Assembly: GCA_022712775.1 (NCBI GenBank)
Contig: JAFLJZ010000051.1
Coordinates: forward strand, 1-7,427
DNA length: 7,427 nucleotides
Direction of reading: 5' to 3'
DNA from: Sulfurimonas sp.
GTDB taxonomy: Bacteria; Campylobacterota; Campylobacteria; Campylobacterales; Sulfurimonadaceae
Shown in pieces: positions 1-5,499 of this stretch. How positions within the stretch are numbered: the stretch's first letter is position 1; the number at the start of each line of letters is the position of its first letter. Position numbers and translations under genes: made by a program. Below the pieces are notes generated by a model that saw nothing but the letters and a program-made list of their open reading frames with translations, did no database searches and was not told where the DNA came from.

Positions 1-80
1 GAGTTAAAACATAATATAATAACTTATTGCACTTAAAATAGATAATAAAAGAATAGTAAGGTTTTCTGCACTATCTTTCC

Positions 81-109
81 AAAAATGACGGGATATTAAA
101 TCTCGTCAT
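81..109 (-). terminator. Intrinsic terminator of the small minus-strand gene
   Basis: Read on the minus strand, ATGACGAGA (109-101) pairs with TCCCGTCAT (93-85) with a single A-C mismatch, around a 7-base AT loop. A run of five T follows (85-81). The 5' arm lies in the last codons of the 96-353 gene and the stop codon is in the loop, so the hairpin would end that transcript right after its stop codon. Read on the plus strand there is no T run after the hairpin, so it should work only for the minus strand. The stem is short, so efficiency is uncertain. Confidence 0.6.
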
Positions 110-353
110 CTCTCCAAGCTTCAATAGCCTTAATAAGATTTTCAAATCCACTCACATTTCCGATAATGAAAACTTCATTGAGGACATAACATGAAACTGT
201 GCCATTAAGGTTTTGTAAAAATATTGCATATTCACCATCAGCTCTTTTATCCGTAGATATAACCATCATTCCATCAACATAATCATTTATTTGTGGTACT
301 ACGTCGTATTCAACATTTATCAGTTTTTTCCCATCGCTTATATAAGTAGCCAT
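96..353 (-). CDS. Small hypothetical protein, 85 aa, family not recognised
   Basis: I do not recognise this protein. It is 85 residues, acidic at the C-terminus (ends WRDDEI), with no signal peptide, membrane segment or metal-binding motif. It has a single cysteine (Cys55, in TVSCYVL). Alternating hydrophobic residues in the middle (EYAIFLQNL, VSCYVLNEVFIIG) followed by a helix-like end (FENLIKAIEAW) suggest a small cytoplasmic alpha/beta fold. Support for a real gene comes from an AAGGA Shine-Dalgarno sequence five bases before the ATG, the hairpin terminator at its 3' end, and its divergent arrangement with nadE across a gap that looks regulatory. Because it may share an operator with nadE it could be co-regulated with it, but nothing in the sequence links it to NAD metabolism. 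Composition matches its neighbours, with no sign of recent transfer. Confidence 0.65.
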   Translation of the reverse strand: MATYISDGKKLINVEYDVVPQINDYVDGMMVISTDKRADGEYAIFLQNLNGTVSCYVLNEVFIIGNVSGFENLIKAIEAWRDDEI

Positions 354-358
354 ATATA

Positions 359-363
359 TCCTT
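359..363 (-). promoter_or_regulatory. Ribosome binding site of the small minus-strand gene
   Basis: The minus strand reads AAGGA, then TATAT, then ATG. This is a near-ideal Shine-Dalgarno sequence with 5-base spacing. It fixes the start at 353 and is the best evidence that this short frame is translated. Confidence 0.7.
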
Positions 364-380
364 CGTATAATACATTAACA

Positions 381-386
381 ATAATA
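381..386 (-). promoter_or_regulatory. Candidate -10 box for the small minus-strand gene
   Basis: The minus strand reads TATTAT here. Transcription would begin near 374 and give a leader of about 20 bases that contains the AAGGA site. There is no TGn extension and no clear -35. A second TATTAT at 372-367 is too close to the ribosome binding site to serve. The box directly touches the palindrome at 387-410. Confidence 0.35.
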
Positions 387-410
387 CACAGTTTTTGTTA
401 CAAACCTGTG
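387..410. promoter_or_regulatory. Imperfect palindrome, candidate operator in the divergent nadE promoter region
   Basis: The ends are CACAG (387-391) and CTGTG (406-410). The core is TTTGT (394-398), a central T (399), and ACAAA (400-404). The arms match fully apart from a one-base length difference between them. The element lies between two divergent start codons. It ends one base before the nadE -10 box (412-417) and abuts the candidate -10 on the other strand (381-386), so a bound protein would cover the -35 region of nadE. It lies upstream of both inferred transcription starts, so it is more likely a DNA site than an RNA hairpin. The regulator is unknown; the half-site does not match a motif I can name with confidence. 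Confidence 0.5.
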
Positions 411-417
411 ATATAAT
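409..417 (+). promoter_or_regulatory. Extended -10 promoter of nadE
   Basis: TGATATAAT is a perfect extended -10 element (TGn followed by TATAAT), the form typical of sigma-70 promoters in Campylobacter and Helicobacter, which lack a conserved -35 and often have T-rich stretches upstream (here 392-396). The last T of TATAAT is seven bases before the A of the nadE ATG, so transcription should begin at or very near the start codon. No Shine-Dalgarno sequence precedes the ATG, which fits a leaderless mRNA. Confidence 0.7.
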
Positions 418-423
418 AATTTC

Positions 424-1230
424 ATGAGTAAATATTCACAAATAACAGACTACTTGGAACATTTTTTAGATAATGAAGTTCGCAAAACGGGTATACAAAA
501 AGTGGTCATAGGACTAAGTGGTGGACTTGATTCTGCTGTAGTTGCAGTTTTAGCCGTGAGAGTCTTTGGAGATGATTTATTATGTGTAAAAATGCCCTCA
601 CAGTATTCTTCACAAAGCTCACTAGATGATGCGGATGAGTTATGTAGAGATTTTAATCTTCGCTCAGAGACAGCGTCTATAGAACCAATGCTTCAAGCCT
701 ATGAAAAATTAAATCCAGATATGAACAACCTACGAAAAGGTAATTTCTCTTCACGAATGCGAATGTCTACCCTTTTTGATATTTCTGCGAGAGAGAATGC
801 TCTTGTTTTAGGAACAAGTAATAAAAGTGAACTTATGCTTGGATATGGGACACTTTATGGAGATTTATCAAGTGCTATTAATCCCATAGGGGACTTATAT
901 AAGAGTGAAGTTTTTGAATTAGCAGAGTACTTAGGCGTTAGTAAGTGTATAATTGAAAAACCACCATCTGCTGACTTATGGGATGGACAAAGTGATGAAG
1001 CGGATTTAGGGTATACTTATGCACAATTAGATAAGGTTATGAAACTTTATGTTGAAGAGAGACTTTCTCGAGAGAGAATAGTAGAATCTGGGACAGATGA
1101 AAAAATGCTTGATATGATAATTGAGCGAATATTTCGAAACCATTTTAAGAGAAAAATGCCAGTGATTGCGAAATTAACATCAAGAACAGTGAATCATGAT
1201 TTTAATTATCCAAGAGATATAAGACTTTAG
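424..1230 (+). CDS. nadE: NH3-dependent NAD+ synthetase
   Basis: Catalyses the last step of NAD+ synthesis: ATP-dependent amidation of nicotinic acid adenine dinucleotide in the cytoplasm. At 268 residues it is the single-domain form without an amidohydrolase (glutaminase) domain, so ammonia is the expected nitrogen donor. Visible motifs are the N-type ATP pyrophosphatase P-loop SGGLDS (32-37), GNFSSRMRM (106-114), GTSNKSE (130-136), GYGTLYGD (140-147), NPIGDLYKSEV (153-163) and the C-terminal KPPSADLWDGQSDE segment (179-192), all in family order. The ATG at 424 follows an extended -10 box by six bases and has no Shine-Dalgarno sequence, so translation is probably leaderless. It appears to head an operon with the aminotransferase, lpxK and argB. 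The nadE-lpxK neighbourhood is known in C. jejuni and H. pylori, where the two are adjacent. Confidence 0.95.
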   Translation: MSKYSQITDYLEHFLDNEVRKTGIQKVVIGLSGGLDSAVVAVLAVRVFGDDLLCVKMPSQYSSQSSLDDADELCRDFNLRSETASIEPMLQAYEKLNPDMNNLRKGNFSSRMRMSTLFDISARENALVLGTSNKSELMLGYGTLYGDLSSAINPIGDLYKSEVFELAEYLGVSKCIIEKPPSADLWDGQSDEADLGYTYAQLDKVMKLYVEERLSRERIVESGTDEKMLDMIIERIFRNHFKRKMPVIAKLTSRTVNHDFNYPRDIRL

Positions 1231-1246
1231 GTACGAGGAAAAAGAA

Positions 1247-2374
1247 ATGAAAATAAAAATACCGTTTAGTAAATTTGAAAATGGACGAGAAACACACTCA
1301 AGTGTAAGCGATGTCTTAGATGGTGAAGATATTAACCAAGTGGAAGAATTAGAGAGTGAATTTGCATCGTATGTTGGCGCGGAGTATGCATTATCAACTT
1401 CTCATGGGACAGATGCTCTTCACCTCGCTATGCTTGCCTTTGATCTTAAACGTGGAGATAAGGTAGTATGTTCTGTAAATGCACACCCGAATGTTCCAGA
1501 AGTAGTTCGTCATTTTGATGCAGAACCTATTTTTATAGATATAGATTCAGATACATATAACATTAACCTAGACTTACTTGAAAACTATCTCCAAGACAAC
1601 CAATCTAAAAAGTTAAAGGCTGTAATTGTTACGCATATAGCTGGAAATACTGTTGATTTAGATAGATTATATTCTATGGCAAAAATTTATGATGTTAAAA
1701 TTGTTGAAGATGCCTGTGATGCTTTAGGTGCTACTTATAAAGGTAGTAAAATTGGTTCAACGGGTGCAGATATTACTTGTTTTGATTTTTCTTCACATCT
1801 AAAGAAAAATGTATGTAATGGTGGGATGATGGTTACAAATGATGAAGAGGTTATGGAGCGAGCAAGACTCTTACATAATCACGGAATCATACAAGATGAA
1901 GATGCGCTTGAATATATTTATGAGGTTGTAGATATTGGAAATGATTACTGTTTAAGTGAACTCAATGCTGCATATATCCGTGCACAACTCTCAGAACAAG
2001 ATTCTACAATTGCACGACAAAAAGAGATTGCACAAATGTATAACAAAGCCTTAGGTGGAGTAGACCACATTACACTACCTACTGTAACAGGTGATGAGCA
2101 GCCTTTTTCTTTATATGTTGTAAAAATTGATAAGAATCGTGATTCATTTGCAGTAGAATTGAAAAAAGAGGGGATAGAAGCTGGACTTCATTATATACCT
2201 CTTCACCTTCTTACGTACTATAAGTCTAAATATGCACTCCGTGTAAATGACTTTCCAGTGGCACTTCGTGCATACCAGCAAGTTTTATCCTTACCTATAT
2301 ACTCAAGTATGAGTGATAAAGACGTTAAATTTGTATGTGATAAAATCAAGAAAATAGCTTCTTCGAGAGTTTAA
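1247..2374 (+). CDS. DegT/DnrJ/EryC1/StrS-family PLP-dependent aminotransferase
   Basis: A 375-residue fold-type I aminotransferase of the sugar aminotransferase family, which transfers an amino group (usually from glutamate) to a keto group of a nucleotide-linked sugar. Motifs: SHGTDALHLAM (52-62, PLP phosphate region), VEDACDALGA (153-162, Asp155 contacting the PLP ring nitrogen), FSSHLKKNVCNGG (181-193, Schiff-base lysine), NDYCLSELNAAYIRAQL (232-248) and GLHYIPLH (313-320). By distance from the conserved Ser-x-His the catalytic lysine should be Lys187, but Lys186 is adjacent, and the loop from lysine to Gly-Gly is about two residues shorter than the usual K-x6-GG. GAGGA lies seven bases before the ATG. 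It follows nadE by 16 bases and precedes lpxK by 7. That points to an envelope role such as an amino sugar of lipid A or a surface glycan; a GnnB-like role is one possibility. The substrate cannot be determined here. Confidence 0.85.
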   Translation: MKIKIPFSKFENGRETHSSVSDVLDGEDINQVEELESEFASYVGAEYALSTSHGTDALHLAMLAFDLKRGDKVVCSVNAHPNVPEVVRHFDAEPIFIDIDSDTYNINLDLLENYLQDNQSKKLKAVIVTHIAGNTVDLDRLYSMAKIYDVKIVEDACDALGATYKGSKIGSTGADITCFDFSSHLKKNVCNGGMMVTNDEEVMERARLLHNHGIIQDEDALEYIYEVVDIGNDYCLSELNAAYIRAQLSEQDSTIARQKEIAQMYNKALGGVDHITLPTVTGDEQPFSLYVVKIDKNRDSFAVELKKEGIEAGLHYIPLHLLTYYKSKYALRVNDFPVALRAYQQVLSLPIYSSMSDKDVKFVCDKIKKIASSRV

Positions 2375-2381
2375 TAAAAAC

Positions 2382-3290
2382 TTGAAAAAATCTTTCGTCT
2401 TTTGGGTTGAAGACTACTTCTACAACCCAAGCTTTATACAAAAAATAATCTCTCTTTTCTTTTTACCTTTTTCTTGGTTGTATTGCGCAGGAATGTTTCT
2501 TCGTTTTAAAAGTAAAACTTCCCAAGATTTTTCTCTGCCAATCATTAGTATCGGAAATCTTAGTGTTGGGGGAAGTGGAAAAACACCTCTTACAAGTGCG
2601 CTTGCTTTACGATACGAGAATGTAGCAATTATCCTTCGTGGGTATGGACGAGAGAGCCAAGGTCTTGTAGTAGTCAAAGACTTTAAAAATATTTTATGTG
2701 ATGTTCAAGCCAGTGGTGATGAGGCTATGATATATGCACATAAAGTAAGCTCTGCTATAGTCATAGTAAGTGAAGATAGAAAAATAGCTATAAAAAAAGC
2801 AAAAGAGATGGGTGCAAAAATTATATTTTTAGATGATGCCTATTCAAAGCATGATATTAAAAAACTTGATTTACTTATAGATGTTAAAACTCACAATAAA
2901 GCATGTCTACCTGCTGGTGCTTTTAGAGAAAAGCTTTGGTCTACTAAAGAGGCTATCATTCTTGAAGATGGTGTAGATTTTAAGAGAGTAGTAGAGCTTA
3001 AAGACAAGTGTGATAAAATGTCACTTATAACAGCAATAGCAAGACCACAAAGATTAGATGAATTTCTTCCTAGTGTGATTAGTAAAACATATTTTGAAGA
3101 CCATCATGCATTTGTTAAAAATGAATTAGAAACGGTTTTAAAAAGAGATAAATCAGATTCTCTTCTAGTAACATATAAAGATTTTGTCAAAGTGCAGTCT
3201 TTTGGACTTCCCTTGTCTTTATTAGACTTACATGTTGAAGTGGATGAAAAAGTATTTGAAACAATAAATGAATATATAACAGGAAAGTAA
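2382..3290 (+). CDS. lpxK: Tetraacyldisaccharide 4'-kinase (lipid A synthesis)
   Basis: Phosphorylates the 4' position of the tetraacyldisaccharide 1-phosphate to form lipid IVA at the inner face of the cytoplasmic membrane. The 302-residue protein has an N-terminal amphipathic/membrane-anchoring stretch (about 18-41), Walker A GGSGKTP (63-69), RGYGR (86-90), SGDEA (111-115), the DD motif DDAYSKH (151-157, where many relatives have DDGLQH), LPAGAFRE (176-183), DHHAF (240-244) and TYKDFVK (264-270, usually TEKDAVK). It is shorter than the E. coli enzyme (328). The start is TTG: an in-frame stop lies at 2355-2357 with no ATG or GTG after it, and the next internal Met (38) would remove the conserved YFYNP region. 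Only a weak GAGAG at 2365-2369 precedes it, so translation may be coupled to the aminotransferase, whose stop is 7 bases upstream. Confidence 0.92.
   Translation: MKKSFVFWVEDYFYNPSFIQKIISLFFLPFSWLYCAGMFLRFKSKTSQDFSLPIISIGNLSVGGSGKTPLTSALALRYENVAIILRGYGRESQGLVVVKDFKNILCDVQASGDEAMIYAHKVSSAIVIVSEDRKIAIKKAKEMGAKIIFLDDAYSKHDIKKLDLLIDVKTHNKACLPAGAFREKLWSTKEAIILEDGVDFKRVVELKDKCDKMSLITAIARPQRLDEFLPSVISKTYFEDHHAFVKNELETVLKRDKSDSLLVTYKDFVKVQSFGLPLSLLDLHVEVDEKVFETINEYITGK
3281..3286 (+). promoter_or_regulatory. argB ribosome binding site inside the end of lpxK
   Basis: AGGAAA, six bases before the GTG at 3293, lies within the last sense codons of lpxK (Thr-Gly-Lys-stop). It supports the GTG start and translational coupling of argB to lpxK. 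Confidence 0.6.
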
Positions 3291-3292
3291 TA

Positions 3293-4144
3293 GTGCGAAA
3301 AAAAACACAAACAGTAAAAACCCTCCTTGATGCCCTCCCATTTATCAAAGAGTTTAACAAAGAGATAGTAGTAATAAAATACGGTGGATCAGCACAAACA
3401 TCACCACAGTTAAAAGAAAAATTTGCTGAAGATATTTTGCTTATGTATCTTGTAGGTATTCGTCCTGTTATTGTTCATGGTGGTGGATCAAAAATAACTG
3501 AAATGTTAGATGCTCTTAAAATAGAGACGAAGTTTATTGATGGACAGCGTGTTACTACAAAAGAGACGATGCGAATAGCAGAGATGATCCTAAGTGGAGA
3601 GATTAACAAAGATTTAGTGTCTCTTTTAAATTCTCATGGCGCAAAAGCAATTGGTATAAGCGGTAAGGATGCACACTTTATCACTGGAGAAGCAAAAGAT
3701 TTTGAAAAATGGGGTTTAACTGGAAATATTACAGGTGTAAAATCAGAAGTTGTATGTAACTTGATGGCAGAGAAGTTTATACCTGTTATAGCTCCAATTG
3801 CTGCAGGTGAAGAGTTAGGTCATCCAGGTTTTAATATCAATGCTGATTTATGTGCTTCGTATGTTGCTAAGGCAATAGGTGCAAATAAAATTATATTTTT
3901 AACTGATACTTCAGGTGTGCTTAACAAGGATAAAGAACTTTTAGACACACTAACGCGTGATGAAGTTGAAGCACTTAAGAAAGACGGTACGATTCATGGT
4001 GGAATGGTACCAAAGGTAGATGCATGTTTAGAGGCTATTGATGGGGGTGTACATAAGGCACACATCATTGATGGAAGGTTAGAGCATTCTATGCTACTAG
4101 AGCTTTTTACTTCTGAAGGTGTTGGTACACAAATAGTTAAATAA
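3293..4144 (+). CDS. argB: Acetylglutamate kinase (arginine synthesis)
   Basis: Phosphorylates N-acetyl-L-glutamate with ATP, the second step of arginine synthesis, in the cytoplasm. Amino acid kinase motifs are clear: IKYGGSA (28-34), VHGGGSK (61-67), the RVT segment (86-88), GLTGNITGV (141-149), NINADLCA (181-188), FLTDTSGVL (202-210) and GGMVPK (236-241) with the catalytic-type Lys241. The 283-residue length includes an N-terminal helix of about 22 residues before the kinase core, and the C-terminus reads DGRLEHSMLLE then FTSEGVGTQI. Both are features of the hexameric, arginine-inhibited class and differ from the 258-residue arginine-insensitive E. coli enzyme, so feedback inhibition by arginine is expected (inference). 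The start is GTG, two bases after the lpxK stop. It has no pathway link to its envelope-gene neighbours and appears to be the last gene of this block. Confidence 0.95.
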   Translation: MRKKTQTVKTLLDALPFIKEFNKEIVVIKYGGSAQTSPQLKEKFAEDILLMYLVGIRPVIVHGGGSKITEMLDALKIETKFIDGQRVTTKETMRIAEMILSGEINKDLVSLLNSHGAKAIGISGKDAHFITGEAKDFEKWGLTGNITGVKSEVVCNLMAEKFIPVIAPIAAGEELGHPGFNINADLCASYVAKAIGANKIIFLTDTSGVLNKDKELLDTLTRDEVEALKKDGTIHGGMVPKVDACLEAIDGGVHKAHIIDGRLEHSMLLELFTSEGVGTQIVK

Positions 4145-4148
4145 ACTT

Positions 4149-4157
4149 TGATATAAT
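4149..4157 (+). promoter_or_regulatory. Extended -10 promoter of the exported protein-ispB-hemA-proS block
   Basis: TGATATAAT, identical over nine bases to the nadE promoter core, begins five bases after the argB stop codon. Transcription should start near 4164, about four bases before the ATG at 4168, giving an almost leaderless transcript. No -35 or Shine-Dalgarno sequence is visible. There is no terminator hairpin between argB and this box, so read-through from the upstream block is also possible. Confidence 0.65.
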
Positions 4158-4167
4158 GTCTGCAATT

Positions 4168-4581
4168 ATGAATAAAAATATTTTAACAATCATACTTTTA
4201 ATTTTTTTCTCATTTGCTACACTTAATGCAAATGAATATAAAGATATTGTAACGATAAAGTTAAAAAAAGATGTACATAAAAAGATACTTGTATCATCTG
4301 GTAAAAATGTGAAACTATTTAAGTTTAGATGGACTTTATATGCAACAAATGGTGGTCTTGTTGTTTTTAGGTCTTATGATAGAACTGTAGGTCAAAATAT
4401 ACTCTATCTTAGACATAGAAATCAAAGCTTTCGCGTAGAACTTTTAACACGAGGTGCGAGTAATTATAATGTACCATATCTATTGATTAAGTTTAAAGAG
4501 TTCGACTTCCAAACAAATGAAGCAATTTTTCAATTGTTTTTATCAGATAGAAATTCTGAAGTTAGTTTAGAACATCTATAA
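4168..4581 (+). CDS. Small exported protein of unknown function, 137 aa
   Basis: No family is recognised. The N-terminus is a clear Sec signal peptide: MNKN, then a hydrophobic core (about 5-17, ILTIILLIFFSFA), and a likely cleavage after LNA at about residue 21. There is no lipobox cysteine, so a soluble periplasmic or outer-membrane-associated protein of about 116 residues is expected. The mature part is basic, has no cysteine, and is rich in alternating hydrophobic strands (VKLFKFRWTLYATNGGLVVF, ILYLRHRN, YLLIKFKEFDF), suggesting a small beta-rich fold. I chose ATG 4168 over the in-frame ATG 4156 because 4156 lies inside the TATAAT box and would place four extra residues before the signal peptide. 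A similarly placed small predicted exported protein precedes the prenyl synthase gene in C. jejuni (Cj0540, from memory), so the position may be conserved. No function is assigned. Confidence 0.8.
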   Translation: MNKNILTIILLIFFSFATLNANEYKDIVTIKLKKDVHKKILVSSGKNVKLFKFRWTLYATNGGLVVFRSYDRTVGQNILYLRHRNQSFRVELLTRGASNYNVPYLLIKFKEFDFQTNEAIFQLFLSDRNSEVSLEHL

Positions 4582-4611
4582 AAATAAATAAAGAGAGGTA
4601 AGTTCAAAGGT

Positions 4612-5499
4612 ATGCAAAGAGTCCAAAGCGAAATAGCAAGATTAATCAAAGAGATAGATTATGATGAGGTGACTCGTCTTTTTGCAATGCTTAGTGGTGG
4701 AAAGCGACTTCGTGCAAAACTAATTTTAAAAATTGCACCTGAGCATGAAAAAGCACCACTTTTGGCGGCTATAGTTGAACTTATTCATGCCGCAAGTTTA
4801 CTTCATGATGATGTTATTGATGAGGCATTAACACGAAGAGGTGTGCCTTCAGTAAATGCAACAGATGGAAGCAAAACGGCAGTTATGCTTGGTGATGTTT
4901 TATATTCAAAGGCTTTTACAGAGCTTGTTTGTTTTGATGAAGATGTTGCGCGTATAGTTGCACGGTCTGTTACGGAACTCTCTAAGGGTGAAATGATGGA
5001 TGTAAAGATGGCATACGAATTTAACTTTGATGAAGATAAATACCTTGATATGCTTTATCTTAAAACTGCTACGCTTATAGAAGCTTCTGCAATGGCTGCC
5101 GCCTTATTAGTGGGTAAAGATTCTGAGCAGTATGGAGTGTATGGAAGAAATCTTGGACTTTCTTTTCAGATTATAGATGATATTTTAGATATTACATCTG
5201 ATGAAGAAACGATGGGTAAGCCTACTATGAATGACTTTGTAGAAGGAAAATGTACTCTGCCATATATTTATCTCTATCATGTTCTAAATGAAGAGGATAA
5301 AAAAAGATTACAAAATTCTCATGCCAAAAAGCTTGATGCGAGTGAAGCAACGTGGATAAGAACGAAGATGGATGAACATAAATGTATAGAAAAATCTTTT
5401 ACGCTTGCTCAAAAACTCTCAAACGAAGCAATGAAAGCCGTAAAAGATGATTCAGCACTTATCGCAATTCTCCAAACTATGATTCAAAGAAGTTATTGA
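4612..5499 (+). CDS. ispB: Long-chain polyprenyl diphosphate synthase (quinone side chain)
   Basis: A trans-prenyltransferase that adds isopentenyl diphosphate units to an allylic diphosphate; the product is most likely the side-chain precursor of menaquinone. Motifs: GGKRLRAKL (29-37, IPP binding), first Asp-rich motif DDVID (66-70) followed by RRG (75-77), GDVLYSKA (94-101), QIIDDILD (186-193, second Asp-rich motif at 189-193) and GKP...DFVEGK (202-213). The residues four and five before the first DD are Ser62 and Ala61. Small residues here, as in E. coli IspB, mark long-chain synthases, while farnesyl synthases carry aromatics. Campylobacterota generally make C30 menaquinone-6, so a hexaprenyl product is plausible (inference). 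At 295 residues it is slightly short for the family. The Shine-Dalgarno region is odd: AGAGAGG lies 13 bases from the ATG and AAAGG only one base away. An in-frame stop at 4585 rules out an earlier start. Confidence 0.9.
   Translation: MQRVQSEIARLIKEIDYDEVTRLFAMLSGGKRLRAKLILKIAPEHEKAPLLAAIVELIHAASLLHDDVIDEALTRRGVPSVNATDGSKTAVMLGDVLYSKAFTELVCFDEDVARIVARSVTELSKGEMMDVKMAYEFNFDEDKYLDMLYLKTATLIEASAMAAALLVGKDSEQYGVYGRNLGLSFQIIDDILDITSDEETMGKPTMNDFVEGKCTLPYIYLYHVLNEEDKKRLQNSHAKKLDASEATWIRTKMDEHKCIEKSFTLAQKLSNEAMKAVKDDSALIAILQTMIQRSY

Noticed and set aside
15..20. TATAAT at 15-20 as a plus-strand promoter
   Set aside because: It has no TGn extension, no gene follows on the plus strand for about 400 bases, and such strings are expected in AT-rich DNA.
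1..36. Plus-strand open codons ending in TAA at 34-36 as the tail of an upstream gene
   Set aside because: Eleven codons are too few to support a call without the sequence before the window.
387..410. The inverted repeat as an RNA hairpin, terminator or riboswitch
   Set aside because: It lies upstream of both inferred transcription starts and has no T run after it, so a DNA operator is more likely.
2420..2677. Minus-strand open frame inside lpxK
   Set aside because: It lies wholly opposite a well-supported lpxK, has no ribosome binding site or recognisable protein features, and is a shadow frame.
3104..3310. Minus-strand open frame across the lpxK-argB junction
   Set aside because: It is antisense to two conserved genes and its composition is that of a reverse-strand shadow (Ser/Thr/Phe-rich).
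4156..4167. ATG at 4156 as the start of the exported protein
   Set aside because: It overlaps the TATAAT box, has no ribosome binding site, and adds four residues before a well-formed signal peptide beginning at 4168.
5496..5498. TTG at 5496 as the hemA start
   Set aside because: The ATG immediately after it overlaps the ispB stop and matches the family N-terminus; TTG would add one methionine only.
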